Positions 53,523 through 63,115 of a DNA stretch of 64,000 nt are shown piece after piece. A program made the translations under genes and the position numbers. The notes beneath the pieces were generated by a model that did no database searches, was not told the origin of the DNA, and saw only the letters and a program-made list of their open reading frames with translations. The stretch covers positions 62,001 through 126,000 of the forward strand of contig NZ_SGNY01000011.1 in NCBI RefSeq assembly GCF_007002745.1, read 5' to 3'. This stretch comes from Martinezella rhizogenes (lineage in GTDB: Bacteria; Pseudomonadota; Alphaproteobacteria; Rhizobiales; Rhizobiaceae). Numbering within the stretch: position 1 is the first letter of the stretch; every line of letters begins with the position of its first letter.

Positions 53523-54319
53523 TCCACCTTCATCTTCTCGCCGCCGGACGTCGACGGGGCTGTCGCGCTGAAGAATTTCTCTCGTCGCGCCTGAGCCAGG
53601 TCCTTGTCGGTCTGCTCGGTCTGCAGCCAAGTCCCCATCATCGTCATTTGCTGGGAGACGAGACCGCGCAGTTTCTGCATCTGCGCGACCTGCTGTGCGG
53701 CGATCTCGTGCCCAACCTGGAGGGCCTTCATCTGCCCATCGGCGGTCTCGGACATCGATCGTAGCGAGGACATCGTGCCTTCCTCGCTGTCGAACTGATC
53801 GGCCGTCAGGCTTGCCGCTTTCAGGGTGCTGGCGATCGTGTCCCGGTTGGTATCGGACCACGACTGGTAGCTGGAGGAAAAGCTTGTCGCGCCCGGCAGG
53901 TTGGCCCTGAGGCTTGAATAGCTCTGGAAGCGCTGCTGCAGCACATCGTCTGCATTGCCCATCGAAAACGAAATGCTCTGGCCCTGGTCGATGAGGCTGC
54001 GCAACTGATTGAGGTCGCTTTCGACCTGTCCCCAGATATGCGACGGGAGGGTCGCCGTATTCTGCAGCAGGTTCTGGTAGATATTGAGCTGCGTTTCGAT
54101 CTGTTGCGCGAGCTGGCTGATCTGGGTGAGCTGGTTCTGGATTTGCTCGCCGGATTGGCCAACGAGGGATACGAGTTCTCCATTGTTGAGGACCTGCGTC
54201 CATTCGGTCGCTGCACCTGTGGCGGTGCCGGCACGCGCTGGCGCGGCTGCACTTAGTGCAACGATTACAGCCACCAGACTGACGACGAATCTATTCGAAG
54301 TTGAGCAGCGACGCGGCAT
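53516..54319 (-). CDS. trbJ: Mating pore protein TrbJ (VirB5-like)
   Basis: 267 residues with a signal peptide (FVVSLVAVIVALSAAAPARA). The remainder is almost all alpha helix (QIQNQLTQISQLAQQIETQL and on), like the VirB5 minor pilus tip proteins. The start overlaps the trbE stop by 29 bp. Ends with TSGGEKMKVEW, the sequence shared with TrbK. Confidence 0.94.
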   Translation of the reverse strand: MPRRCSTSNRFVVSLVAVIVALSAAAPARAGTATGAATEWTQVLNNGELVSLVGQSGEQIQNQLTQISQLAQQIETQLNIYQNLLQNTATLPSHIWGQVESDLNQLRSLIDQGQSISFSMGNADDVLQQRFQSYSSLRANLPGATSFSSSYQSWSDTNRDTIASTLKAASLTADQFDSEEGTMSSLRSMSETADGQMKALQVGHEIAAQQVAQMQKLRGLVSQQMTMMGTWLQTEQTDKDLAQARREKFFSATAPSTSGGEKMKVEW

Positions 54320-56747
54320 CGTGAACTCCTCTCATTTGAAGCCAGTGAACCGGCCAGTCGCGGCCGTGTTCGGAACTAAGCGTGCGAATGCGCTTCAAGT
54401 CTTCCTTGCCGGATGCGCCAACGAAGCTCAGCGCCACGGGGCCGAGCGCCATATCGAACAACCGACGGCCTTCGGGGGTGACGACGTAGTATTCGCGTTT
54501 GGGAATGGCGTTCGAAACGATCTCGATCTGTCGCTCGTTAAAGCCGATCCGTTCGTAGAATTCGCGCGTCCCAGATTCCCTTGCGGCGCCGTTCGGCAAG
54601 CAAATTTTCGTTGGGCAGGATTCCTTCAGCACATCGATAATACCCGAGCGTTCGGCGTCGGAGATCGACTGCGTGGCGAGTACAACGGCGCAATTGGCCT
54701 TGCGCAGCACCTTGAGCCACTCGCGGATCTTGCTGCGGAATACCGGATGACCGAGCATCAGCCAGGCCTCGTCGAGCACGATCAGGCTCGGGGAACCGTC
54801 GAGACGCTTCTCGATCCGCCGGAACAAGTAGGTTAGCACGGGCACAAGATTGCGCTCGCCCATGTTCATAAGGTGCTCGATCTCGAAGGTCTGGAATGCG
54901 CCGAGGGAAAGGCCGTCCTGTTCCGCGTCGAGAAGCTGGCCCATCGGGCCGTCGACCGTGTAGTGATGAAGCGCGTCCTTGATCTCGCGCATCTGGACGC
55001 CGCTGACGAAGTCTGACAGGGACCGTCCGGCCGCGCTGCCCATCAATCCGATCTGGCGAGAGATCGCGTTGCGATGATCAGGGGTGATGGCAACACCCTG
55101 AAGGGCGACCAACATTTCGATCCATTCCGTTGCCCAGGCGCGATCCGCATCGCTCGCGAGGTCCGATAGTGGGCAGAAGGCCAGCGCCTTTGCCTCTTCT
55201 TGGGCGTCGCCACCGATCTCATAGTGATCGCCGCCGGCGGCGAGCGTCAGCGGCAGGAGCGAGTTCCCCTTATCGAAAGCGAAGATCTGGGCGCGTTCGT
55301 ACCGTCGGAACTGCGCTGCGATTAGTGCCAGCAGCGTCGACTTGCCCGAGCCGGTCGGCCCGAAGATCAGGGTGTGACCGACGTCATCGACATGGAGGTT
55401 CAACCGGAACGGAGTCGAGCCGCTCGCCACCTGCATAAGGGGTGGCGAGTTCGGCGGGTAGAATGGGCACGGCGCCGCCGGGCTGCCGGACCAGACCGAG
55501 TTCAGCGGGACCAGATCGGCGAGATTGCTGGTGTTGATTAGCGGCTCGCGGATGTTGCAGTACCAATTGCCGGGCAGGCTGCCGAGATAGGCGTCGGTGG
55601 CGTTGAGGGTCTCAATCCTTGCGCCGAATCCTTCCGCCTGGATCAGCCGGCGAATGGCTTCCGCTTTTTCCTGGAGAGCCTCACGGTCGTGATCAAACAG
55701 GACGATGACAGGCGTGTAGTAGCCGTAGGCAACCAGCTGCGAGGAGGCTTGCGCGATGGCATCCTCAGTCTCGGCTACCATGGTCATGGCATCCTGGTCG
55801 ACGGAGCGGCTTTGCGTCTGGAAGAGCTGATCGAAGAACGGCCGTACCTTCTGCTGCCATTTCTTGCGGGTGCGTTCGAGTTTCTGCCGTGCCTCTTCCG
55901 CATCGAGGAAGATGAAGCGCGATGACCAGCGATAGGTGAGCGGCATCAGGTCCAGGCTGTTGAGAATCCCCGGCCAGCTCTCGGCCGGCAGGCCATCGAT
56001 TGCCACAACCGCGAGAAACCGATTCTCGACCTTCGGCGTCAGGCCATGCTCGAGCTCGGCTGTCGCAATCCAGTCGAGATACATCGGGGCATCCGGCAAT
56101 CTGATCGGATGGTTTTCGCCGGTGACGCAAAAGCGAACGAATTGTAGCAACTCGTCATAGCGGGCGAGCCGCTCCCCTCCCCTCTCCGCGACTTCGCGCG
56201 TCTCCATGCGCCGGATCGAAAGAGTGTTGGCAAAATACTGCTCGATCTCGCGGATGGCGTTCCTGAAGATGAAGAGCACCGTGTCGGCATAGCTCTTCTT
56301 GCGGCTCTCCTCGTCCGAGTAAATGTATTTGCTCAGCGCGGTCTTTTTGGACTCCAGGGGCCGATAGGTGAGGACGAGCGCGTGCTTGCTCTCGAAATGC
56401 CCCTGCTCGCGCCCGAAATGCGCCCGCCGCTCGGCGTCGATCGCGCGCGTGACCGCATCTGGAAAGTGGCAGCGATCGTCAGACGGATAGTCGAATGTCG
56501 GGATGCGAACGGCTTCGACCTGGATCATCCAGCCGCTCCCGAGCCGCGACAGGATCGTATTGATCTGCCGTGACAGGTCGTTGCGCTCGAGATCGGTAGC
56601 ACTTTCGGAGTCGGGTCCCGCAAAATACCAGCCGGCCATCAGGCTTCCGTCTTTCAACAGAAGGACGCCATTGTCGACGAGGCCGGCATAGGGGACGAGA
56701 TCCGCAAAGGATGGGCCGGTGGCCCGGAAGCGTTTCAGAGCAACCAT
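54291..56747 (-). CDS. trbE: Mating pore ATPase TrbE (VirB4-like)
   Basis: 818 residues, the VirB4/CagE-type ATPase that energises pilus and pore assembly. Walker A GPTGSGKS (463-470), Walker B SLIVLDEAWLML, and the closing motif VLATQSISDAERSG. The N-terminal 200 residues are the CagE/TrbE/VirB domain. Length and motifs are normal. Confidence 0.96.
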   Translation of the reverse strand: MVALKRFRATGPSFADLVPYAGLVDNGVLLLKDGSLMAGWYFAGPDSESATDLERNDLSRQINTILSRLGSGWMIQVEAVRIPTFDYPSDDRCHFPDAVTRAIDAERRAHFGREQGHFESKHALVLTYRPLESKKTALSKYIYSDEESRKKSYADTVLFIFRNAIREIEQYFANTLSIRRMETREVAERGGERLARYDELLQFVRFCVTGENHPIRLPDAPMYLDWIATAELEHGLTPKVENRFLAVVAIDGLPAESWPGILNSLDLMPLTYRWSSRFIFLDAEEARQKLERTRKKWQQKVRPFFDQLFQTQSRSVDQDAMTMVAETEDAIAQASSQLVAYGYYTPVIVLFDHDREALQEKAEAIRRLIQAEGFGARIETLNATDAYLGSLPGNWYCNIREPLINTSNLADLVPLNSVWSGSPAAPCPFYPPNSPPLMQVASGSTPFRLNLHVDDVGHTLIFGPTGSGKSTLLALIAAQFRRYERAQIFAFDKGNSLLPLTLAAGGDHYEIGGDAQEEAKALAFCPLSDLASDADRAWATEWIEMLVALQGVAITPDHRNAISRQIGLMGSAAGRSLSDFVSGVQMREIKDALHHYTVDGPMGQLLDAEQDGLSLGAFQTFEIEHLMNMGERNLVPVLTYLFRRIEKRLDGSPSLIVLDEAWLMLGHPVFRSKIREWLKVLRKANCAVVLATQSISDAERSGIIDVLKESCPTKICLPNGAARESGTREFYERIGFNERQIEIVSNAIPKREYYVVTPEGRRLFDMALGPVALSFVGASGKEDLKRIRTLSSEHGRDWPVHWLQMRGVHDAASLLNFE

Positions 56748-56756
56748 GGCTTGCCC

Positions 56757-57056
56757 TCAATACCGGCGCCATGGCGAGGAGGTCGCCTTGTAGTAATGCT
56801 TGTACGAGACATGGCGGATATAGACCTGTCGCATCAGCGGGTCCGCCTTTGCCATCATTCTCAGGAGGCCGACGACGACGATCCAGACGGCAACGCCGAA
56901 GAGCGCGGAATAGATCGTCAGAACGACGAAGATGAGGATGACTGCAGCAAGACCGGTGATCAGCACCAACTCCCGGTCCGCGCCCATCAGCAGGTTCGGA
57001 CGCGACAGCGCCCGATGAATGCGGTTGCGTTGCAGGCCAGACAGGGACTCAGCCAT
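56757..57056 (-). CDS. trbD: Mating pore protein TrbD (VirB3-like)
   Basis: 99 residues from the ATG at 57056, which overlaps trbC by 8 bp; a longer frame lies inside trbC. Two adjacent membrane segments ([20 protein letters not shown] and [16 protein letters not shown]) and the ending [13 protein letters not shown] are typical. Acts with TrbE in the inner membrane. Confidence 0.94.
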   Translation of the reverse strand: MAESLSGLQRNRIHRALSRPNLLMGADRELVLITGLAAVILIFVVLTIYSALFGVAVWIVVVGLLRMMAKADPLMRQVYIRHVSYKHYYKATSSPWRRY

Positions 57057-57432
57057 GAGCCCCCTCCCCTTCCCCGCTTTGATTGATTGAGATGGTCTGC
57101 TCGTCGGGCAGTCCGATCGAGGCACCGGTTGCGCCAAAAAGGCCGACGATGTTGGTGGCGCCAAGCAGGATGCCAGCGACGAGCACGATGTACATGAGCC
57201 GCCGCGCGAAATCGTTCAGTTCGCCGCCGAAGATTAGCATGCCGCCGGCGATCGCGACGGCTGCAAGCGCAATGGCGCCGGCAACTGGTCCGGTGATCGA
57301 TTCCTGGATCTGCTGCAGCGGCCCTTCCCAGGGAAGACTGCCGCCGGAACTGGCGAGCGCCGGCGAGACCGAGGCAAGAGCGATGGGTGCCGCAAGGAGT
57401 ACAGCGGCGATGAATGCGTTTCTACGCGACAT
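57049..57432 (-). CDS. trbC: Conjugative pilin TrbC (VirB2-like)
   Basis: 127 residues with a long signal peptide ([22 protein letters not shown]) and two membrane helices separated by a short loop, the VirB2/TrbC prepilin layout. Likely processed and cyclised by TraF (29.2 kb). It overlaps trbB by 11 bp. Confidence 0.94.
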   Translation of the reverse strand: MSRRNAFIAAVLLAAPIALASVSPALASSGGSLPWEGPLQQIQESITGPVAGAIALAAVAIAGGMLIFGGELNDFARRLMYIVLVAGILLGATNIVGLFGATGASIGLPDEQTISINQSGEGEGAHG

Positions 57433-58399
57433 GGCGCGCCTCCTGTTCTTCCGTAAGCTGGTCGGATTCGATTTCGTATTGGCCGCCCGCGAAGCGCTCG
57501 ACCTGGATGACGTCGCGAACGCGCCGCCCGCGCGGCGTTCGCTCGATCGAGACGACGAGATCGACCGCTTCCCCGATCACTTCATGCATCGGCTGCTGGC
57601 TGGCTTCGGCAGTTAGCTGCTCGAGGCGGCGTAGCGCCGACATAGCGGTGTTGGAATGGATGGTGGCCACGCCTCCGGGATGGCCCGTGTTCCATGCTTT
57701 CAGCAACGTGAGCGCAGCGCCGTCGCGGACCTCGCCCACGACGATCCGGTCTGGGCGCAGACGCATGGTGCTCTTCAAGAGCCGTGCCATGTCAACGGTA
57801 TCGCTGGTGTGGAGAAGAACAGCGTTCTCGGCCGCGCACTGGATCTCGGCGGTGTCTTCCAGGATGACGAGGCGGTCTTCCGGGGCAGACTTGACGATTT
57901 CGTCGATGACGGCATTTGCGAGCGTCGTCTTGCCCGACCCGGTGCCCCCGGATATGATGATGTTGAGCCGGGACGAAATCGCGCTGCGGATAGTCGAAGC
58001 CTGGTGTTCGGTCATCACGCCGGAGCGCACATAGTCATCGAGCCGGATCAGGCGCGAGGCTCGGCGGCGAATGGTGAACGCCGGCTTGGCGACAACGGGA
58101 GGCAACAGCCCTTCGAAGCGGTGACCGCCGATCGGTAGCTCCCCGGATATGATTGGTTGCTCGGTATCGACCTCGGATTGGAGCGCATGCGCGACCGTTC
58201 CGATCACCATCTCGGCGGCGGCAGGCGACATCTCACCGGCAGGCGCGACGCCATGACCGAGCCGTTCGATGAAGAGCTTGCCATCGGGATTGAGCATGAT
58301 TTCGACAACCGTTGAGTCTTCCAGCGCAAAGCAGAGCTGGTCGCCCAGTGCCTCCTGGAGTTTGCGGACAAGTCGAGGATGAGATCGAAGCTGGTTCAC
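57422..58399 (-). CDS. trbB: Mating pore ATPase TrbB (VirB11-like)
   Basis: 325 residues, GTG start at 58399. VirB11/PulE-type hexameric ATPase: Walker A GGTGSGKT (151-158), Asp box [11 protein letters not shown], Walker [14 protein letters not shown] and the His box [11 protein letters not shown]. First trb gene, 12 bp after traI. Confidence 0.96.
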   Translation of the reverse strand: MNQLRSHPRLVRKLQEALGDQLCFALEDSTVVEIMLNPDGKLFIERLGHGVAPAGEMSPAAAEMVIGTVAHALQSEVDTEQPIISGELPIGGHRFEGLLPPVVAKPAFTIRRRASRLIRLDDYVRSGVMTEHQASTIRSAISSRLNIIISGGTGSGKTTLANAVIDEIVKSAPEDRLVILEDTAEIQCAAENAVLLHTSDTVDMARLLKSTMRLRPDRIVVGEVRDGAALTLLKAWNTGHPGGVATIHSNTAMSALRRLEQLTAEASQQPMHEVIGEAVDLVVSIERTPRGRRVRDVIQVERFAGGQYEIESDQLTEEQEARHVA

Positions 58400-58411
58400 G
58401 GCTTTTCTTTC

Positions 58412-59035
58412 TTACGCTGCTTGGCTGACGGCGCTGAGTTCGGAACGGTAGTTGGCAGGTCGGAGCCGTTGGAATGTGTCTGCATTCGCGGGAAGGGTCC
58501 CGGCGACAGCCATGGTCACCCCGATCTTCTTCGGCTCCGCCAGCCGCTGCAGGGGCCAGCCAACACGAGCGAGGATCCGCTCGAAGCGGAGGTCGGTCAC
58601 CGTGACGATCTCCGTGTAGCCGTTCGCCATGCACCACTCGATGATGCCCGCAAACATGGTCAGGGTCGCCTCATGGACGGAGCCGTCTCCCCTACCCTCC
58701 CCGAGAGTCGTATCGACGCAGAAGCGGGAACTCTCGATCATGGCGGTGTGCGCATTCAGCTGACCATCCGGCAGCAGCGTCGGAAAGATGTTCGTCACCA
58801 TCGTCGCGCCAAGAGCCGGGAGTAGCCTGGCGCAACCAGTCACGGCGCCACCGTCGGAAATTGCGAGAACGTAGGTCGGCATAAGAGCGTCAAAGGCGTC
58901 CGCCTCTTGACCGTCGACGACTTTGACCTCCCAGCCCAGGCGCTCGGCAAAAACGCGCGCACGTAGCTGATGATGGCGGTGGAGAAGCCGAGCTTCTTGA
59001 ATATTTCGCGGTTTGGAAATCGCGAGAATCTGCAT
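58412..59035 (-). CDS. traI: Acyl-homoserine-lactone synthase TraI
   Basis: 207 residues, LuxI family. The conserved catalytic residues are present: R25, F29 and W35 in LRARVFAERLGWEV, D46 and D49 in EADAFD, R70 in GCARLLP, E101 and R104 in IESSRF. It makes the signal sensed by the TraR-like protein at 47.5 kb. It heads the trb operon, as in Ti plasmids, with a perfect palindrome (59097-59112) 62 bp upstream. A fused second start at 59076 is unlikely. Confidence 0.95.
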   Translation of the reverse strand: MQILAISKPRNIQEARLLHRHHQLRARVFAERLGWEVKVVDGQEADAFDALMPTYVLAISDGGAVTGCARLLPALGATMVTNIFPTLLPDGQLNAHTAMIESSRFCVDTTLGEGRGDGSVHEATLTMFAGIIEWCMANGYTEIVTVTDLRFERILARVGWPLQRLAEPKKIGVTMAVAGTLPANADTFQRLRPANYRSELSAVSQAA

Positions 59036-59096
59036 GAATTTCTCCGTCGGATATTGGTCGGCGGGGAAATCAGCACGGAACAGATTCGGGTGGTAG

Positions 59097-59112
59097 TTGT
59101 AGGATCCTACAA
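59097..59112. promoter_or_regulatory. Candidate TraR box upstream of traI
   Basis: TTGTAGGATCCTACAA, a perfect 16-bp palindrome 62 bp before the traI start. The left half recurs at 59194-59202 and, inverted, at 25760-25768. It differs from the classic Ti box (ATGTGCAGATCTGCACAT), so TraR specificity here would be different. Confidence 0.78.
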
Positions 59113-59193
59113 GCCCGATTGGAGTGAGTCGCGGCGCAACCGTCCCCTTTTCCGCGAAAGCAGCCTTGTTCCCGCAACAATTCGGTTAGGCGG

Positions 59194-59210
59194 TTGTAGG
59201 ATTCACAGTA
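59194..59210. promoter_or_regulatory. Candidate TraR box upstream of repA
   Basis: TTGTAGGATTCACAGTA, identical in reverse complement to 25752-25768. Placed to activate repABC, which would raise plasmid copy number on quorum induction, as known for Ti plasmids. Confidence 0.68.
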
Positions 59211-59357
59211 AAACAGACCATGAACCTGTGGGAGTGACGTGCTTTCTAAGGCAATGTTTCTACGGCTAAAAATTGATTGCGTTGGACGCCTTCTTTCTTG
59301 AGCGTTAAGCTTTCGTTAACCAAAAAGCTCTTGCTCAAAATCCAGAATCGACGCTTA

Positions 59358-59408
59358 TTGCCAGTGGCGGAACTTTTGAAGTTTCGCGAAAAATATCGCC
59401 ACTGGCAA
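59358..59408. promoter_or_regulatory. 12-bp inverted repeat in the repA leader
   Basis: TTGCCAGTGGCG (59358-59369) and CGCCACTGGCAA (59397-59408) are exact inverted copies with a 27-nt spacer, ending 15 nt before the repA ATG at 59424. It would form a strong hairpin in the mRNA or a bipartite operator for RepA autorepression. The rest of 59036-59423 holds no gene. Confidence 0.75.
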
Positions 59409-59423
59409 GAAATGGGTTTTGAG

Positions 59424-60638
59424 ATGGCGAAGACCGCCGCGAAAACAGCGCCCGTATTTGAAGGGTTGACCGCATTGATGGAGCGTCATGCAGACGCCCT
59501 CTCCAGCCAACTTCAAGCACATCATCTCAAGGTCTTCCCTCCGACCTCCGAGAAGGGAATTCGAACATTTGCGCCATCCGAGGCGTCCAAGCTGCTTGGC
59601 GTCGGTGAGTCTTATTTAAGGCAGACTGCTTCGGAAATGCCAGAGCTGAACTTGACCATGAGCCCAGGTGGTCGGCGGACTTTCTCGATCGAAGACATCC
59701 ATGCAATCCGCAAGCACATGGACCAGGTCGGCCGCGGGAACAGACGCTACCTGCCGCATCGCCGAGACGGTGAGCAGCTTCAGGTTATTTCAGTGATGAA
59801 TTTTAAAGGCGGGTCGGGTAAGACGACCACCGCCGCGCATCTCGCACAGTATCTGGCCATGCGCGGGTACCGGATTCTGGCAATCGATCTCGATCCTCAG
59901 GCAAGCCTTTCCGCCCTCTTCGGTAGTCAGCCAGAAACAGACGTGGGTCCGAACGAAACTCTCTACGGCGCCATCAGGTACGATGAGGAGCAGGTACCGG
60001 TCGAGCAAGTGGTCCGAGGGACCTATATTCCCGATCTCCACCTCATCCCCGGTAATCTCGAACTGATGGAATTCGAGCACGACACGCCGCGTGCGCTGAT
60101 GAAGCGAAAGGAAGGCGATACGCTCTTCTACGGTCGGATCAGTCAAGTCATCGAAGACATCGCGGATAACTATGACGTTGTCGTTATCGATTGTCCTCCC
60201 CAGCTAGGCTACCTCACGCTGTCGGCATTGACGGCGGCAACCTCCATCTTGGTCACTGTGCATCCGCAGATGCTGGACGTGATGTCCATGAACCAGTTCC
60301 TGGCCATGACATCGAACCTGCTACGCGAAATTGAGAACGCCGGGGCCGAGTTCAAGTTCAATTGGATGCGCTACCTGATAACGCGTTTCGAACCAAGCGA
60401 TGGACCGCAAAACCAGATGGTAGGTTATCTTCGGTCGATCTTTGGTGAAAATGTTCTCAATTTCCCGATGCTTAAGACGACAGCGGTTTCGGACGCCGGC
60501 CTGACCAACCAAACCCTTTTCGAAGTCGAGCGCAGCCAGTTCACGCGCTCGACCTATGATCGAGCCTTGGAAGCCATGAACGCGGTCAACGACGAAATCG
60601 AAGGCCTGATTAAAAAAGCATGGGGTAGACCGACATGA
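59424..60638 (+). CDS. repA: Plasmid partitioning ATPase RepA (ParA family)
   Basis: 404 residues from the ATG at 59424, the usual RepA length; the ATG at 59412 is an alternative and the frame opens at 59277. N-terminal helix-turn-helix (SEASKLLGVGESYLRQTASE), deviant Walker A KGGSGKTT (128-135), Walker B VVVIDCPPQLG. RepA segregates the plasmid with RepB and represses repABC. It overlaps repB by 4 bp. Confidence 0.96.
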   Translation: MAKTAAKTAPVFEGLTALMERHADALSSQLQAHHLKVFPPTSEKGIRTFAPSEASKLLGVGESYLRQTASEMPELNLTMSPGGRRTFSIEDIHAIRKHMDQVGRGNRRYLPHRRDGEQLQVISVMNFKGGSGKTTTAAHLAQYLAMRGYRILAIDLDPQASLSALFGSQPETDVGPNETLYGAIRYDEEQVPVEQVVRGTYIPDLHLIPGNLELMEFEHDTPRALMKRKEGDTLFYGRISQVIEDIADNYDVVVIDCPPQLGYLTLSALTAATSILVTVHPQMLDVMSMNQFLAMTSNLLREIENAGAEFKFNWMRYLITRFEPSDGPQNQMVGYLRSIFGENVLNFPMLKTTAVSDAGLTNQTLFEVERSQFTRSTYDRALEAMNAVNDEIEGLIKKAWGRPT

Positions 60639-61657
60639 GCCGCAAGCACATCCTCGGGGTCTCGACAGACGCACCCGAAACGCCCGCAGCAGAGAGCCGG
60701 ACGGCAAAGAGCCGCTCCATGCCGCTTCTCGGGGTGGTGAGAAAGGAGCGCGACCCGTCAACGAAGCTGACCGCAAACATTGGCAACGCGCTACGCGAGC
60801 AGAACGATCGACTTGGCCGCGCGGAGGAGATTGAGCGGCGGCTTGCTGAGGGCCACGCCGTGGTGGAACTGGACGCTTCGTCCATCGAGCCCTCCTTTGT
60901 GCGGGATCGCATGCAGGGGGACATCGACGGACTCCTTGATTCAATCCGCGAGCAAGGGCAGCAGGTCCCGATCCTGGTGAGACCTCATCCCGACCAGCCA
61001 GGCCGATATCAGGTGGCCTTTGGCCACCGCCGACTGCGCGCGGTTCTAGATCTTGGCCTTCCTGTAAAGGCAATCGTTCGTGACCTGACGGACGAGCAAC
61101 TCGTCGTCGCGCAGGGCCAGGAGAACAATGAGCGTGAGGATCTCACCTTCATCGAAAAGGCGCGCTTCGCGCATCGACTGAATAAGCAGTTCTCGCGAGA
61201 GATCGTCATTGCCGCAATGTCGATCGATAAAAGCAATCTGTCGAAGATGCTCCTTCTTGTCGACGCCCTCCCCTCCGAACTGATCGATGCCATTGGGGCC
61301 GCTCCAGGAGTTGGACGACCCAGCTGGCAACAACTGGCAGAACTGGTCGAGAAGGCAGCTTCGCCGTCGGACGCGATCAAATTTGCGGCCTCAGCAGAGG
61401 TGCAGACGCTGCCATCGGCAGACCGCTTCAAGGCGCTGATAGGCCATCTCAAGCCGCGTCGCATCGCGCGCGGGCTTCCGGACGTCATGTCGACCCCCGA
61501 TGGCGACAGACTTGCGCAGGTGACACAGAGCAAGAGCAAGCTGGAGATTACGATCGACAGGAAAGCCACGCCAGACTTTGCCGCCTTCGTACTCGAACAT
61601 TTGCCGGCGCTTTATCAGGCACACCGTGCAAAGCATCCACAGAAACAGGGAGACTAA
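60635..61657 (+). CDS. repB: Plasmid partitioning protein RepB (ParB family)
   Basis: 340 residues, ATG overlapping the repA stop. ParB domain with FGHRRLRA and ENNEREDLTFIEKA, followed by a helix-turn-helix (EIVIAAMSIDKSNLSKMLLL) and a C-terminal dimerisation part. It binds parS; two GTGGTCAGCTGACCAC palindromes downstream of repC (63100, 63554) are candidate sites. Confidence 0.96.
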   Translation: MSRKHILGVSTDAPETPAAESRTAKSRSMPLLGVVRKERDPSTKLTANIGNALREQNDRLGRAEEIERRLAEGHAVVELDASSIEPSFVRDRMQGDIDGLLDSIREQGQQVPILVRPHPDQPGRYQVAFGHRRLRAVLDLGLPVKAIVRDLTDEQLVVAQGQENNEREDLTFIEKARFAHRLNKQFSREIVIAAMSIDKSNLSKMLLLVDALPSELIDAIGAAPGVGRPSWQQLAELVEKAASPSDAIKFAASAEVQTLPSADRFKALIGHLKPRRIARGLPDVMSTPDGDRLAQVTQSKSKLEITIDRKATPDFAAFVLEHLPALYQAHRAKHPQKQGD

Positions 61658-61662
61658 CCCGC

Positions 61663-61718
61663 AAAAGAAAAGAGCCCCCTCAACGTTGCCGTCGTGGAAG
61701 CCCTTCTGTCTCTTTAGC
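61663..61718 (-). ncRNA. Antisense countertranscript RNA of repABC (IncA/RepE type)
   Basis: On the minus strand in the repB-repC gap: -35 TTGACG (complement of 61748-61753), 17-nt spacer, -10 GATTCT (complement of 61725-61730), then about 55 nt ending in a GC-rich hairpin region and the U-rich CTCUUUUCUUUU (complement of 61662-61673). Size, place and promoter fit the ctRNA that limits RepC synthesis in repABC plasmids. Confidence 0.8.
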
Positions 61719-61812
61719 ACGAACAGAATCGCATTTCCTCGAATCTTCGTCAAGAGTCTTTGGCGCCGTTTTGGTGAGCTGATTTCTTTTGCCTGCTGAA
61801 AGGTGAAAGACG

Positions 61813-63027
61813 ATGCAGACAGGAAGTGTGACGACGCCATTCGGGCGGCGGCCGATGACGCTTGCGCTCGTGCGGCGCCAGTCGGCTTCGGCCGATATCA
61901 AACAAGGCAAGGCAGCGGATAAGTGGAAAGTCTTCAGAGACGCCTCCGCCGCCATGGAACTACTCGGGATTCAGTCCAATAGCCTCGCGGTTCTTGACGC
62001 GCTTTTGAGCTTTTATCCTGAGAATGAGTTGCGCCAAGACGCCCAACTGATTGTCTTCCCCTCGAATGCTCAGCTTGCTTTACGAGCGCATGCGATGGCG
62101 GGCGCGACTTTGCGCAGACATATCGCCATCCTGGTGGAAGCAGGCCTAATCGTCCGCAAGGATAGCGCCAATGGAAAGCGCTACGCCCGTAAGGACGGCG
62201 AGGGACGCATCGAGAGCGCCTTCGGTTTCGATCTGTCGCCGCTCTTGGCACGGTCCGAAGAGTTGGCGATGAAGGCGCAGCAGGTGATGGCCAACAGAGC
62301 GGCGTTCAGGAAGGCCAAGGAGAGCCTGACGATCTGCCGACGCGATGTCCGCAAGCTAATTACGGCCGCGATGGAGGAAGGCGCCGAAGGCGACTGGAAA
62401 GCGATCGAGGACATCTATGTAGCGCTTGTGGGCAGAATCCCGCGCGCTCCGACGCTCACCGATGTAACGACGATCCTTGAAGAAATGGAGATGCTGCGCG
62501 AGGAGATAGTCAATCGGCTGGAATTTCACGAAAATTCCGAAAATAATAGCACCAATGATGCTCACAATGAGCAGCACATACAGAATTCAAATCCCGAATC
62601 CATCCGTGAACTTGAACCTAGCTCTCGAAAAGAGCAGGGAGCGAAGCCGAGCGAAATCCGCCGGCCGAAGAGCGAGCCGCTTAAGGCGTTCCCGTTGGGT
62701 GTGGTGTTGAAGGCATGCCCGACGATATCGGACTACGGGCCGGGTGGCGCAATCGGAAACTGGCGAGACTTGATGTCAGCGGCGGTAGTCGTTCGATCGA
62801 TGCTGAAGGTGAGCCCCTCGGCCTATCAGGAAGCCTGCGATGCCATGGGGCCGGAAAATGCGGCCGCGGCTGTCGCTTGCATCCTGGAGCGCGCAAACTT
62901 CATCAACTCGGCTGGCGGCTATCTGCGGGATCTGACAAGGCGCACGGAACGAGGAGAGTTTTCGCTTGGTCCTATGATAATGGCGTTGTTGAGGGCCAAC
63001 GGGCAGGGGAGTTTGCAAGCTGGGTAG
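61813..63027 (+). CDS. repC: Replication initiator RepC
   Basis: 404 residues, ATG at 61813. Recognised by FGRRPMTLALVRRQ, KWKVFRDASAAMELLG, PSNAQLALRAHAMAGATLRRH (in part) and the C-terminal RSMLKVSPSAYQEACDAMGPENAAAAVA region. RepC initiates replication; in repABC plasmids the origin lies within repC. Low-complexity Asn/Ser/Glu linker near residues 236-285. Length is normal. Confidence 0.96.
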   Translation: MQTGSVTTPFGRRPMTLALVRRQSASADIKQGKAADKWKVFRDASAAMELLGIQSNSLAVLDALLSFYPENELRQDAQLIVFPSNAQLALRAHAMAGATLRRHIAILVEAGLIVRKDSANGKRYARKDGEGRIESAFGFDLSPLLARSEELAMKAQQVMANRAAFRKAKESLTICRRDVRKLITAAMEEGAEGDWKAIEDIYVALVGRIPRAPTLTDVTTILEEMEMLREEIVNRLEFHENSENNSTNDAHNEQHIQNSNPESIRELEPSSRKEQGAKPSEIRRPKSEPLKAFPLGVVLKACPTISDYGPGGAIGNWRDLMSAAVVVRSMLKVSPSAYQEACDAMGPENAAAAVACILERANFINSAGGYLRDLTRRTERGEFSLGPMIMALLRANGQGSLQAG

Positions 63028-63099
63028 GTTTCAATGAGCCCGAACTCGAAAATTAGATGCGGGTGGAGCGGCCAAGAAAGCATCTGGGCAATTTTCTTG

Positions 63100-63115
63100 G
63101 TGGTCAGCTGACCAC
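63100..63115. promoter_or_regulatory. parS-like palindrome 1 downstream of repC
   Basis: GTGGTCAGCTGACCAC is a perfect 16-bp palindrome that differs from the repABC parS consensus GTTNNCNGCNGNNAAC only at the symmetric third and fourteenth positions. A second identical copy is at 63554-63569, and the similarity continues about 20 bp beyond each palindrome. Confidence 0.7.
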
